Assembly (NCBI GenBank): GCA_023459755.1
Contig: JAEWSS010000154.1
Span: forward strand, 1 to 8,733
Direction: 5' to 3'
Origin: Verrucomicrobiota bacterium
GTDB taxonomy: Bacteria; Verrucomicrobiota; Lentisphaeria; Victivallales; Victivallaceae
Length of the DNA: 8,733 nt
Shown in pieces: positions 1-6,837 of this stretch; position 1 is the stretch's first letter, and each line of letters starts with the position of its first letter. The notes beneath the pieces are model-generated. The model ran no database searches. It saw nothing but the letters and a program-made list of their open reading frames with translations, and had not been told where the DNA came from. A program made the position numbers and the translations under genes.

Positions 1-2
1 GT

Positions 3-431
3 GTTCAGGTCAAGGAGTTCATGACGGTGGAGCGTTATTCCCATGTGATGCATCTGGTCTCCACGATCGAGGCGCTGCCGCTGCCGGGAATCGACGCATT
101 CGACCTTCTGCGGTCGGCTTTTCCGGCCGGAACGCTGTCCGGCGCCCCCAAGGTGCGGGCGATGGAGCTGATCCATGAACTTGAGGATTCGCCGCGCAAC
201 GCTTACGGCGGCGCCGCCGGATATTTCAGTTACTCCGGCAACATGGATCTGGCGATCACCATCCGCACTTTTGCGATTCGCAACAACCGGATCACCGTGC
301 AGGCCGGAGCCGGTATTGTCTTTGATTCCGACCCGGCGTCGGAGTACGCCGAATGCCGCAACAAGGCGGCGGCGCTGTTCAAGGCGGTCAAGCTGGCGGC
401 GGCCAATCTCGATCTCGAAAAGGAGGACTGA
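3..431 (+). CDS. trpE: Anthranilate synthase component I, C-terminal part (5' truncated by window)
   Basis: Large subunit of anthranilate synthase. It converts chorismate to anthranilate using ammonia supplied by TrpG, the first committed step of tryptophan synthesis. The reading frame is open from base 3, so the ATG at 21 is an internal Met and not the start. About 142 residues of the C-terminal chorismate-binding domain are present. Visible signatures are VERYSHVMHLVS, then FPAGTLSGAPKVRAMELI, then YGGAAGYFSYSGNMDLAI, and QAGAGIVFDSDPASEYAECR near the end. These are the conserved blocks of the TrpE/PabB/MenF fold. Lone PabB is the main alternative, but trpG and the rest of the trp genes follow directly, which favours TrpE. 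The regulatory N-terminal half, including the Trp feedback site, is outside the window. The stop at 429-431 is 1 nt before the trpG start, and the trpG Shine-Dalgarno lies inside the last codons of trpE. Confidence 0.95.
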   Translation, partial: VQVKEFMTVERYSHVMHLVSTIEALPLPGIDAFDLLRSAFPAGTLSGAPKVRAMELIHELEDSPRNAYGGAAGYFSYSGNMDLAITIRTFAIRNNRITVQAGAGIVFDSDPASEYAECRNKAAALFKAVKLAAANLDLEKED

Positions 432-432
432 A

Positions 433-1020
433 ATGATTTTTATACTCGACAACTTCGATTCGTTCACCTATAATCTCGCCCAGTATTTCGGGCAGCTCGG
501 CTGCGATGTGGAAGTGCGCCGCAACAACGAGGTCACGCCGGACGAGGTGCTGGCGCGTCGGCCGGAGGCGCTGGTGCTGTCGCCCGGTCCGGGGCGGCCG
601 GAAACGGCGGGAATAATGCTGGACTTGATCGGCCGCGCGGCCGGCGAACTGCCGATTCTCGGCGTGTGTCTCGGTCATCAGGCGCTCGGACTTTACTTTG
701 GCGGCCGGGTGGTTCCGGCGAAAAGGATCATGCACGGCAAGGTGTCGCTGGTGGAGCATGACGGGCGTGGAATTTTCAAGGGGATCGCTTCGCCGGTCAA
801 GGCGGTGCGGTATCATTCGCTGGCGGTGGAGGAATCGACGCTTCCGGAGTGTCTGGAAGTGTCCGGGCGCTGCGTTGAGGACGGTGAGATCATGGCGATG
901 CGTCACCGCACACTGCCGATCGAGTCGGTGCAGTATCATCCGGAGTCGATACTTTCCGCCGGCGGCAAACGCCAGCTGGCCAACTTTGTGGAACTGGCGA
1001 GGGAGTTTGCGCGATGCTGA
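433..1020 (+). CDS. trpG: Anthranilate synthase component II, glutamine amidotransferase
   Basis: Class I glutamine amidotransferase of 195 aa that hydrolyses glutamine and channels ammonia to TrpE. The N-terminus is the typical ILDNFDSFTYNL. LSPGPGRPETAG lies at 49-60. The nucleophile elbow GVCLGHQALG gives catalytic Cys79. HGK at 101-103 and RYHSLAVE at 126-133 are family blocks. VQYHPES supplies His169 and Glu171 of the triad. All key residues are intact and the length is normal. The frame is open upstream to 175 and beyond, but the start at 433 is chosen because it matches the family N-terminus and follows a strong AAGGAGG (420-426) with a 6-nt spacer. The gene is unfused to trpE or trpD. 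In some bacteria one TrpG also serves PabB in folate synthesis. No pab gene is seen here, so that is only a possibility. The 3' end overlaps trpD by 7 bp. Confidence 0.97.
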   Translation: MIFILDNFDSFTYNLAQYFGQLGCDVEVRRNNEVTPDEVLARRPEALVLSPGPGRPETAGIMLDLIGRAAGELPILGVCLGHQALGLYFGGRVVPAKRIMHGKVSLVEHDGRGIFKGIASPVKAVRYHSLAVEESTLPECLEVSGRCVEDGEIMAMRHRTLPIESVQYHPESILSAGGKRQLANFVELAREFARC

Positions 1021-2024
1021 GGAAATATTTGAAAAAGGCGGTGTCCGGCCGCAACCTGACCTCCGCTGAAATGGGCGAGGCGTTTGAATTGTTGACATCG
1101 GGGACGGTTCCGCATTCGCAGATCGGCGCATTTCTGGCGGCGCTGCAGATCAAGGGGGTGTCCGGGGGCGAACTTTCCGGCGCGGCGGCGGTGATGCGCC
1201 GGGCGGCCAACTTCATCGACTGCGGCCAGCGCGAGGTGGTGGACGTGGTCGGCACCGGCGGCGACGGCTCGAACACTTTCAACATCTCCACCACCAGCTG
1301 TTTTGTGGCGGCGGGCGCCGGCGTGGCGATGGCCAAGCACGGCAACCGGGCGGCGACCAGTCGCTGCGGTTCGGCCGACGTGCTGGCGGAACTCGGCGTG
1401 AATCTGGATGCTCCGGCGGAAAAGGTCGAAGCGTCGATTGTGGAGAACGGCATTGGTTTTCTGTTTGCCGCAAAGCTCCATCCGGTGATGGGGCGGATGC
1501 GGATCATTCGCGGCGAGCTGGGCATTCCCACCGTATTCAATCTGCTGGGGCCGCTGACCAATCCGGCTGGAGCGAAATATCAGGTCATCGGCGTGTTTGC
1601 GCCGGAATTGACCGAACTTTTCGCCGGGGCGCTGCGCGACCTCGGCAGTCACCGCGCGCTGGTGGTGCACGGCATGGACGGGCTGGATGAGATCAGCTGT
1701 TGCGCGCCGACCCGGGTTTCCGAGCTTGCGGACGGTGAAATCCGCACCTACGAGCTGCTGCCGGAGATGTTTTTTGACGGTTCGTACGACAAGAGCGAAC
1801 TTTCCGGCGGCGACGCGAAGGAGAATGCGGCGATCATGCTTGACGTGCTGTCCGGCCGCGACCGCGGCGCCCGGCGCGCGGTGGTGCTGCTGAACGCCGG
1901 AGCGGTGAGCTATGTTTCCGGTCTGGCGCCGACCATTGCCGATGGTGTGAAGCTGGCTGAAAAATCAATCGACTCCGGCGCGGCGCTGGAAAAACTTGAA
2001 ATTCTGAAGGAGGCGGTGAAATGA
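1014..2024 (+). CDS. trpD: Anthranilate phosphoribosyltransferase
   Basis: Transfers the phosphoribosyl group of PRPP to anthranilate, giving phosphoribosyl-anthranilate, the second step of the pathway. It is a cytosolic enzyme of 336 aa, the usual length of a monofunctional TrpD. The small helical N-terminal domain spans about 1-70. The PRPP diphosphate/Mg loop VVGTGGDGSNTFNIST lies at 78-93. AKHGNR is at 107-112 and SRCGSADVLAELG at 116-128. The anthranilate-side block HPVMGRMRIIRGELGIPT runs from about 156, followed by FNLLGPLTNPAG and VVHGMDGLDEIS (217-228). GGDAKENA at 265-272 is the late conserved block. The Glu that often follows SADVL is Ala here, a minor deviation. The start ATG overlaps the trpG stop (ATGCTGA), with GAGGGAG at 999-1005 as ribosome site. 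The product feeds trpF further down the same message. Confidence 0.97.
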   Translation: MLRKYLKKAVSGRNLTSAEMGEAFELLTSGTVPHSQIGAFLAALQIKGVSGGELSGAAAVMRRAANFIDCGQREVVDVVGTGGDGSNTFNISTTSCFVAAGAGVAMAKHGNRAATSRCGSADVLAELGVNLDAPAEKVEASIVENGIGFLFAAKLHPVMGRMRIIRGELGIPTVFNLLGPLTNPAGAKYQVIGVFAPELTELFAGALRDLGSHRALVVHGMDGLDEISCCAPTRVSELADGEIRTYELLPEMFFDGSYDKSELSGGDAKENAAIMLDVLSGRDRGARRAVVLLNAGAVSYVSGLAPTIADGVKLAEKSIDSGAALEKLEILKEAVK

Positions 2025-2815
2025 ACGGCGGAATATTGAATTCGATCGCGGACGGTCTGCGTCCGGCGTTGGCGGCGGAGAAACTTCGGCTGCCGCTGAT
2101 CCGGCTGGCCGGACTGTGCGGCGAACTGCCGCCGGTACGCCGCGACTTTATCGGCGCCCTGCGCCGGGCGGACGGGAAAATTGCGGTGATCGGCGAATTG
2201 AAGCGCGCCTCGCCGTCAAAGGGGATTATCCGTTTGGAGCTGGATGTGCCGGTTCTGGCGAAAAATCTGGAAGCGGCGGGGGCGGCGGCGCTGTCGGTGC
2301 TTACCGAACCGAACCGGTTTCTCGGCAGTCGGGACAATCTGCTGGCCGCGTCCGACGCGGTGTCGATCCCGGTGCTGCGGAAGGACTTCATTTTCGACCC
2401 TTATCAGATATACCAGTCGCGGCTGTTCGGCGCCGACGCGGTCCTGCTGATTGCCGCGATGCTGTCGGACGGCGACCTGAGGTTTCTGCGCGAACTTGCC
2501 GAGTCGCTGGGAATGGCGGCGCTGGTGGAGGCGCATTCGGAACTTGAGGCGGAACGGGCGCTGGCTTCCGGCGCCAAAGTTGTCGGCGTCAACGCCCGCG
2601 ATCTGCGTGACTTTTCGACCGATCCGGACGACGCTCTGACAATAATAGCGAAACTTCCGGCGACCGTGGTCCGGGTGGCCGAGAGCGCGATCCGCGACGC
2701 TTCCGGCCTGCGCGCCGCCCGCTCCGCCGGAGCCGACGCGGCGTTGATCGGTGAAACCCTGATGCGCGCCGCCGATCCCGGCGCGGCGCTGAAAGCACTT
2801 TATGAAAGCCGTTAA
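2021..2815 (+). CDS. trpC: Indole-3-glycerol phosphate synthase
   Basis: Closes the indole ring: carboxyphenylamino-deoxyribulose phosphate is decarboxylated and cyclised to indole-3-glycerol phosphate. It is a monofunctional 264-aa (beta/alpha)8 barrel, not fused to TrpF as in enterobacteria. IGELKRASPSKG (57-68) gives Glu59 and Lys61. VLTEPNRFLGS (93-103) follows. LRKDFIFDPYQI gives the general acid Lys121. LVEAH gives the general base Glu170. VGVNARDL gives Asn191 and Arg193. ESAI gives Glu221 and Ser222, with Ala where Gly is usual. ALIGETLM at 241-248 is the phosphate-binding end of the barrel. All catalytic positions known from the family are present. The start codon overlaps the trpD stop (ATGA), with strong AAGGAGG at 2007-2013 and a 7-nt spacer. 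It overlaps trpF by 14 bp at the 3' end. Confidence 0.97.
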   Translation: MNGGILNSIADGLRPALAAEKLRLPLIRLAGLCGELPPVRRDFIGALRRADGKIAVIGELKRASPSKGIIRLELDVPVLAKNLEAAGAAALSVLTEPNRFLGSRDNLLAASDAVSIPVLRKDFIFDPYQIYQSRLFGADAVLLIAAMLSDGDLRFLRELAESLGMAALVEAHSELEAERALASGAKVVGVNARDLRDFSTDPDDALTIIAKLPATVVRVAESAIRDASGLRAARSAGADAALIGETLMRAADPGAALKALYESR

Positions 2816-3386
2816 ACTGAAAGTCTGCGGACTTGCCCGCAACCGCGACGCCCGTTTGGCCGACCGGATCGGCGCCGACTTCATCGGTGCGGTGCTGGCC
2901 GAACGCAGTCCGCGGCGGGTGGCGCCGGAACAACTTTCCGGGCTGTTTTCCGGCTGTCGTCGCGCGGTTCGGGTCGGCGTATTTGTCGATCAAAGTATCG
3001 GATTCATCCGCCGGGCGGTCGAACTCGGCGGTCTTGAGGTGGTTCAGCTGCACGGCGCGGAGTCCGCGGAATTTGCGGCGGCGATCGATTTCGCCGAGGT
3101 GTGGGCGGCGAACCGGCCGGACGATTTTCCGGCGGCGGCGCTGCTGGCCGACGGCGTCTCCGGCGGCTCCGGACGCTGCTGCGACTGGTCGGCGGCGGCG
3201 CGTCTGGCGTTGAAGCGCCGGCTGGTTCTGGCCGGCGGACTTGACGCGGAAAATCTGCTCGCGGCCTGGCAGACGGTGCATCCGTTCGCGCTGGACGTAA
3301 ACAGCGGCGTCGAGTCGTCACCCGGAGTCAAGGACGAAATCAAAATGAAAAAATTGTTTGAAATATTCAAAAAAATCGAGGATTGA
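2802..3386 (+). CDS. trpF: Phosphoribosylanthranilate isomerase
   Basis: Catalyses the Amadori rearrangement of phosphoribosyl-anthranilate to carboxyphenylamino-deoxyribulose phosphate, the substrate of TrpC. It is a single-domain TIM barrel of 194 aa, close to the usual 200. KVCGL near the N-terminus gives catalytic base Cys9. VGVFVD lies at 58-63 and VVQLHG at 80-85. LLAD gives the catalytic acid Asp117. GGSGRCCDW (121-129) matches the usual GGTGxxFDW block. LAGGL (143-147) and DVNSGVESSPGVKD (165-178) form the phosphate site and C-terminal signature. No good Shine-Dalgarno precedes the start, which lies 14 bp inside trpC, so translation is probably coupled to trpC. The last 16 codons form a Lys-rich helix encoded by strikingly AT-rich sequence compared with the rest of the gene. 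The 15 nt after the stop carry the trpB ribosome site. Confidence 0.96.
   Translation: MKAVKLKVCGLARNRDARLADRIGADFIGAVLAERSPRRVAPEQLSGLFSGCRRAVRVGVFVDQSIGFIRRAVELGGLEVVQLHGAESAEFAAAIDFAEVWAANRPDDFPAAALLADGVSGGSGRCCDWSAAARLALKRRLVLAGGLDAENLLAAWQTVHPFALDVNSGVESSPGVKDEIKMKKLFEIFKKIED
3354..3374. repeat. AT-rich inverted repeat at the 3' end of trpF
   Basis: TTTGAA (3357-3362) and TTCAAA (3366-3371) form a perfect 6-bp inverted repeat around ATA. It extends to 9 bp per arm with one mismatch. It lies inside the last codons of trpF, about 30 nt before the trpB start. It could be chance, given the run of Lys and Phe codons. With a 3-nt loop and A/T pairs it would be a weak RNA hairpin, so a DNA-binding site is the other option. 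No T tract follows, so it is not a terminator. Confidence 0.25.
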
Positions 3387-3401
3387 GGAAAGGGCTTTAA
3401 T

Positions 3402-4586
3402 ATGAATTCGCATTACGGCATCTACGGCGGCATGTATGTGGCCGAAACGCTGGTTCCGACGCTGCTGGAACTGGAAAAATGCTATCTTGAGGCGCTGCAT
3501 GACCCGGCGTTTCACGCCGAACTCGACGCGCTGCAGCGTGACTATGTGGGACGCGAGTCTCCGCTTTACCTCGCCCGACGGCTCAGCGAGTACGCCGGCG
3601 GCGCGAAAATCTATCTCAAGCGCGAGGACCTCAACCATACCGGCGCCCACAAGATCAACAACGCTCTGGGGCAGGTTCTGCTGGCGCGGCGGATGGGCAA
3701 GACCCGGCTGATCGCCGAGACCGGCGCCGGTATGCACGGCGTAGCCACCGCCACCGTCGCGGCGTTGTTCGGTATGCCGTGCGACGTGTATATGGGCAAA
3801 GTCGATGTGGCGCGTCAGGCGCCGAATGTGGATCGGATGCGCGCATTGGGGGCGCGGGTGGTTCCGGTGGAGTCCGGTTCGGCCACTTTGAAAGACGCGA
3901 TGAACGAGGCGATCCGGGAATGGGTCGCCTCCTGCGCCGACACCTTTTATGTGATCGGCACCGTGGCGGGGCCGCATCCCTACCCGGCGATGGTCAGGGA
4001 GTTTCAGAGTGTGATCGGCCGCGAGGCGCGCCGTCAGATTATGGAAAAAGAGGGCAAACTTCCGGTGGAGGCGATCGCCTGCGTCGGCGGCGGTTCAAAC
4101 GCGATGGGGCTGTTTGCCGGATTTCTCGACGATCCCGGCGTCAAGTTGACCGGCGCCGAGGCGGGCGGCCGCGGAATCGATACCGGACTGCATGCCGCGA
4201 GCATCAACGCCGGTCGGGTCGGCGTGCTGCACGGCAGCAAGAACAAACTGCTTCAGACGCCGGACGGACAGATTGTTGAAGCCTACAGCGTGTCGGCCGG
4301 TCTGGATTATCCCGGCGTCGGTCCTGAGCACTGTCAGCTGGCCGACACCGGCCGGGCGCAGTACACCGTGATCGACGACCGCGAGGCGGTGGCGGCCTTT
4401 GATCTGCTCTGCCGACTGGAGGGGATCATTCCGGCGCTGGAGTCGAGTCACGCGGTGGCGCAGGCGTTGAAAAGCGCGAAAAAATACGGTAAAAACGACG
4501 CGATCGTGGTCTGCCTCTCCGGTCGCGGCGACAAGGACATGGACAATGTTGCAAAGTACAAAGCACAACTCGGAGCTGAAAAATGA
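3402..4586 (+). CDS. trpB: Tryptophan synthase beta chain
   Basis: PLP enzyme that condenses indole with L-serine to give tryptophan, working in an alpha2-beta2 complex with TrpA. It has 394 aa, the usual size for TrpB1. The start follows AGGAAAGG (3386-3393) with an 8-nt spacer. [10 protein letters not shown] at 8-17 is the conserved N-terminus. [20 protein letters not shown] (72-91) contains the PLP Schiff-base Lys84. [20 protein letters not shown] (105-124) contains catalytic Glu106. [18 protein letters not shown] sequence follows around 158-170, then [10 protein letters not shown] (186-195). VGGGSNAMG (228-236) binds the PLP phosphate. [13 protein letters not shown] ends the COMM-side region, [13 protein letters not shown] follows, and [10 protein letters not shown] gives Ser373 by the pyridine nitrogen. 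The oddity is Met111 where nearly all TrpB have Gln in GAGQHGV. PEHCQL in place of PEHAYL is another deviation. The gene is otherwise intact and overlaps trpA by 4 bp, so it is most likely active. Confidence 0.97.
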   Translation: MNSHYGIYGGMYVAETLVPTLLELEKCYLEALHDPAFHAELDALQRDYVGRESPLYLARRLSEYAGGAKIYLKREDLNHTGAHKINNALGQVLLARRMGKTRLIAETGAGMHGVATATVAALFGMPCDVYMGKVDVARQAPNVDRMRALGARVVPVESGSATLKDAMNEAIREWVASCADTFYVIGTVAGPHPYPAMVREFQSVIGREARRQIMEKEGKLPVEAIACVGGGSNAMGLFAGFLDDPGVKLTGAEAGGRGIDTGLHAASINAGRVGVLHGSKNKLLQTPDGQIVEAYSVSAGLDYPGVGPEHCQLADTGRAQYTVIDDREAVAAFDLLCRLEGIIPALESSHAVAQALKSAKKYGKNDAIVVCLSGRGDKDMDNVAKYKAQLGAEK

Positions 4587-5383
4587 GCAATCGCATTGAG
4601 AATATGTTTTCCGCCTGCCGGCGCGACGGCCGCAAGGCGTTGATCGGTTATCTTACCATGGGCTGTTCGACCTGCGAAGCCAGCGAAAAACTGGCCGACC
4701 GGATGATCGAATGCGGAGCCGACATGCTGGAACTCGGCGTGCCGTTCTCCGATCCCACCGCCGACGGTCCGGTGATTCAGCGCGCCGGCAATCTTGCATT
4801 GTCCAACGGCGCCACGCTGGAAAAAATCCTGACGATCGCCGGAAATCTGCGCCGCCGCCATCCGGACACCCCGATGATCTTGTTCAGCTATTTCAACGTG
4901 ATGCTGAACCGCGGACTTGAAAAATTGACCGCCGAGCTTGAGACGGTCGGAGTTGACGGTATTCTGGCGGTCGATCTGCCGTTCGAGGAGGAGGGCGAAC
5001 TGCTTCCGCTCTGCCGGTTGCACGGCCTGGCCTTGATTCCGCTGGTGTCGCCGGCCACCGGAGTCGAGCGCGCCCGTAAAATCACCGCCGGCAAAAGCGG
5101 ATTTGTCTACTGCATCATGGTTCGCGGCGTGACCGGAGCAAGAAGTTCGCTGGCGGACGGCGCGGCGAAGGAACTGGCCGGATTCCGTTCGGCGGTGGCG
5201 CCGCTGCCGCTGGCGGCCGGATTCGGCATTTCGTCGCCGGAAACGGCGCGTGAAGCGGCGGAACATGCCGACGCGGTGGTGGTTGGGTCGGCCGTGGTGT
5301 CGCGCATGATGGACGCCGCGTCGCCGGACGAAGGCGTCCGGGAGTGCGGCAGCTTCATCGCAGCTCTGAAGGAAGTTCTTTAA
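4583..5383 (+). CDS. trpA: Tryptophan synthase alpha chain
   Basis: Cleaves indole-3-glycerol phosphate to indole and glyceraldehyde 3-phosphate. Indole passes through a tunnel to the TrpB active site. It is a (beta/alpha)8 barrel of 266 aa, normal length. [19 protein letters not shown] (48-66) contains both catalytic acids, Glu50 and Asp61. [11 protein letters not shown] (101-111) is the conserved subunit-contact block. [10 protein letters not shown] (127-136) and LIPLVSPAT (151-159) are barrel strands. RGVTGARS (181-188) is the flexible loop 6. GFGISSPE (213-220) and VVVGSAVV (232-239) form the phosphate site. [10 protein letters not shown] replaces the usual xFxTAGxP near the N-terminus, a mild divergence. 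The start overlaps the trpB stop (ATGA), with GGAG at 4572-4575. It is the last trp gene, and its 3' 29 bp overlap the convergent folK gene. Confidence 0.97.
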   Translation: MSNRIENMFSACRRDGRKALIGYLTMGCSTCEASEKLADRMIECGADMLELGVPFSDPTADGPVIQRAGNLALSNGATLEKILTIAGNLRRRHPDTPMILFSYFNVMLNRGLEKLTAELETVGVDGILAVDLPFEEEGELLPLCRLHGLALIPLVSPATGVERARKITAGKSGFVYCIMVRGVTGARSSLADGAAKELAGFRSAVAPLPLAAGFGISSPETAREAAEHADAVVVGSAVVSRMMDAASPDEGVRECGSFIAALKEVL

Positions 5384-5780
5384 GTATTTCGCGCAGCGGG
5401 TCCATGACGAACCGGCGCTGTTTCGCCCTGGGGTGGGGCAGCGTCAGTCTCGTCGTGCTGCGGACGAGACCGCCGAAGGTGATGATGTCGAGGTCGATGG
5501 TTCGCGGCGTGTTGTGGCCGTGAGCGGCGGGGCGGCCGAGTTCGCGTTCGATCTTTTGACAGAGGTCGAGCAGTTGTTCCGGCGTTCCGTCGAACTCCCC
5601 GGCGGCGGCCGAGTTCAAAAAATCCGGAGTTCCCGGCGCGCAGCCGTCCGGAGCGCTCCGCATTGGAGCGGCGAACGCCGAGATTCTGGCGCCGCCGGCT
5701 TCGAGCATTTTCAGCGCTGTCTGCATAAAACGTTCGGTGTCGCCGACGTTGCCGCCGAGCGCGATTGTGAATTCCGCCAT
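5355..5780 (-). CDS. folK: 2-amino-4-hydroxy-6-hydroxymethyldihydropteridine pyrophosphokinase (HPPK)
   Basis: Transfers pyrophosphate from ATP to 6-hydroxymethyl-7,8-dihydropterin, producing the substrate for dihydropteroate synthase in folate synthesis. It has 141 aa, a little shorter than the roughly 160 aa of well-known HPPKs, with the loss mainly at the C-terminus. IALGGNVGD (6-14) is the N-terminal signature and FLNSAA (54-59) the pterin side. IERELGR (77-83) is followed by TPRTIDLDII (91-100), with the two Mg-binding acids Asp96 and Asp98. LTLPHPRAKQRRFVMDPL (112-129) carries His116 and the ATP-binding arginines. All core residues are present. It stands alone on the minus strand without folB or folP beside it. 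A near-consensus promoter lies about 45-70 bp upstream of its ATG. The ribosome site is weak (GAAG-like). The 3' end overlaps trpA tail to tail. Confidence 0.95.
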   Translation of the reverse strand: MAEFTIALGGNVGDTERFMQTALKMLEAGGARISAFAAPMRSAPDGCAPGTPDFLNSAAAGEFDGTPEQLLDLCQKIERELGRPAAHGHNTPRTIDLDIITFGGLVRSTTRLTLPHPRAKQRRFVMDPLREILKELPSELR

Positions 5781-5817
5781 ATTTGCCGTTTCTTCAATTC
5801 GTTTTTTTGTATTTGCG

Positions 5818-5826
5818 TGATATATT
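5818..5826 (+). promoter_or_regulatory. Possible extended -10 promoter for fmt
   Basis: TGATATATT fits an extended -10 element (TG, one base, TATATT). The matching -35 position (5798-5803, TTCGTT) is poor, as is common when an extended -10 is present. Transcription would begin around 5833, about 39 nt before the fmt start. It overlaps the -10 box of the opposite folK promoter by three bases, so the two may compete. An fmt promoter is expected here, because the gene opens a new transcription unit, but the exact boxes are uncertain. Confidence 0.35.
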
Positions 5827-5852
5827 ATACATTCAAGCGGATTTTTTTACAA
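5824..5852 (-). promoter_or_regulatory. Likely sigma70-type promoter for folK
   Basis: Read on the minus strand, a perfect TATAAT (complement of 5824-5829) is preceded after exactly 17 bp by TTGTAA (complement of 5847-5852), a 4/6 match to TTGACA. Predicted transcription would begin near 5817, giving a leader of roughly 37 nt before the folK ATG. The position in the only real gap of the window and the AT-rich surroundings support it. No experimental support can be seen from sequence. Confidence 0.6.
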
Positions 5853-5871
5853 CGACATTCCAGGTGGAATA

Positions 5872-6837
5872 TTGAAGAAACTGAGAGTTTATTTCATGGG
5901 GTCCGGCAACATTGCGGTGCCGGTGCTTCAGGAGCTTGCCCGGGCGAAAGACCGGATTGAACTGGTCGGGGCCGGAACCCAGCCGGACCGTCCGTCCGGG
6001 CGGCGCAACCGTGTGCAGTCCACTCCGGTGGGGTCGGCGGCGCCGGTGCTGGGGATTGAGCCGGACAAAATCGAGTCGGCGTCGTCCCCGGAGTTCATCG
6101 AGCACATCCGGGCGCTGGCTCCGGACTTCCTGCTGGTAATATCGTTCGGCCAGATTCTGCGCGACGCGCTGCTGGAAACCGCCCGCTTCGGCGGTGTGAA
6201 TATTCACGCTTCAATTTTACCGCGTTATCGCGGCGCGTCGCCGATTACCGCCTGCATCGCCAGACGCGACGCCTATACCGGAGTCACTTTTATCCGAATG
6301 GTGAAAAAACTCGACGCCGGCGACATTTACAGGGTTATCCGCTATCCGCTCACCGGGCGTGAGCGGTGCGATGAATTAGAGGTCAGGCTGGGGCTGGTCG
6401 CCGCTGCCGGAACCGTGGACACGCTGACCGGAATCGCCGACGGTTCGATCGTCGGTGCGCCGCAGGACGAGTCCCTGGTGTCAATGACCTGCAAGATCCG
6501 TAAGGACGACGGTCGCATTGACTGGCGGTGGTCCGCGGAAACCGTTGAAGCCGTCACCCGTGCCTTTTATCCGTGGCCGGGCGCACTGATGACGCTGCTT
6601 TTCGGTGACCGCGAGGAAAACATCACCATCCACGCCGCAAAAGTCCTGAACGGGATCAGCGCGCCGCCCGGAACCATTGTCCGGGCGGACAAAAACGGTT
6701 TTATTGTCGGATGCGGCTCCGGAGCTGTGGAGCTGCTGGAGATCACTCCGGCCGGCCGCAGGAAAATGCCGGCGGTCGCCTATCTCAACGGATGCAAAAT
6801 TTTAAGTGCCACGGTGAAAACGGATATCGTTCAATGA
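5872..6837 (+). CDS. fmt: Methionyl-tRNA formyltransferase (TTG start)
   Basis: Formylates Met-tRNAfMet with 10-formyltetrahydrofolate, making the bacterial translation initiator. It has 321 aa, close to the usual 310-320. The N-terminal formyltransferase domain (about 4-205) opens with LRVYFMGSGNIAVPVL, a variant of FMGTPxFAVP. TQPDRPSGR (36-44) is followed by GVNIHASILPRYRGASPI (108-125), with catalytic Asn110 and His112. KLDAGD (146-151) gives catalytic Asp148. The C-terminal tRNA-binding domain includes KIRKDDGRIDW (208-218), AFYPWPGA (231-238), and a YLNG block near 304-307. The start is the TTG at 5872, preceded by AGGTGG (5862-5867). The next in-frame ATG (5896) would remove the first beta strand of the Rossmann fold, so TTG is preferred. 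ITACI after the ASP motif replaces the usual IQxAI. The stop overlaps the RNase gene start (ATGA). No def gene is beside it, unlike many genomes. Confidence 0.95.
   Translation: MKKLRVYFMGSGNIAVPVLQELARAKDRIELVGAGTQPDRPSGRRNRVQSTPVGSAAPVLGIEPDKIESASSPEFIEHIRALAPDFLLVISFGQILRDALLETARFGGVNIHASILPRYRGASPITACIARRDAYTGVTFIRMVKKLDAGDIYRVIRYPLTGRERCDELEVRLGLVAAAGTVDTLTGIADGSIVGAPQDESLVSMTCKIRKDDGRIDWRWSAETVEAVTRAFYPWPGALMTLLFGDREENITIHAAKVLNGISAPPGTIVRADKNGFIVGCGSGAVELLEITPAGRRKMPAVAYLNGCKILSATVKTDIVQ

Larger units (their letters stand above)
3..5383 (+). other. trp operon, order E-G-D-C-F-B-A
   Basis: Seven trp genes lie in the same direction. The junctions are a 1-nt gap (E/G), 7-bp overlap (G/D), 4-bp overlap (D/C), 14-bp overlap (C/F), 15-nt gap (F/B) and 4-bp overlap (B/A). 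No internal promoter or terminator is convincing. All proteins are monofunctional, unlike the E. coli trpGD and trpCF fusions. The leader and any attenuator, TRAP site or TrpR operator would be left of trpE, outside the window. No terminator hairpin with a T tract follows trpA. Confidence 0.93.

Noticed and set aside
175..432. Long N-terminal extension of TrpG read upstream of 433
   Set aside because: The extension overlaps trpE in another frame, is Arg/Ser-rich and unlike any TrpG. The ATG at 433 has a strong ribosome site and the family N-terminus.
2093..2321. TrpC variants LTE for LTD and ESAI for ESGI as signs of inactivity
   Set aside because: All catalytic residues (Glu59, Lys61, Lys121, Glu170, Asn191, Glu221, Ser222) remain, and LTE is seen in known family members, so the enzyme is taken as active.
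3354..3401. Internal promoter ahead of trpB
   Set aside because: TTGTTT and TTTAAT can be found, but no pair has a 16-18 bp spacing, and TTTAAT runs into the trpB start.
5384..5450. Possible terminator hairpin after trpA (CAGCG-GGT with ACC-GG-CGCTG near 5395-5421)
   Set aside because: The stem is bulged, has no following T tract and lies within folK coding sequence, so it does not support an intrinsic terminator.
5769..5808. GAATT/AATTC repeat followed by seven T residues
   Set aside because: It has only five pairs with a loop of more than 20 nt, upstream of fmt and at the folK start where a terminator makes little sense.
5433..5960. 175-codon plus-strand frame across folK and the fmt start
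   Set aside because: It is antisense to folK motifs, then out of frame with fmt, with no ribosome site or recognisable domain.
6711..6833. N-terminal extension of the RNase frame upstream of 6834
   Set aside because: It is out of frame within fmt, and the sequence does not resemble the family. The ATGA overlap start fits operon style and the RNase G N-terminus.
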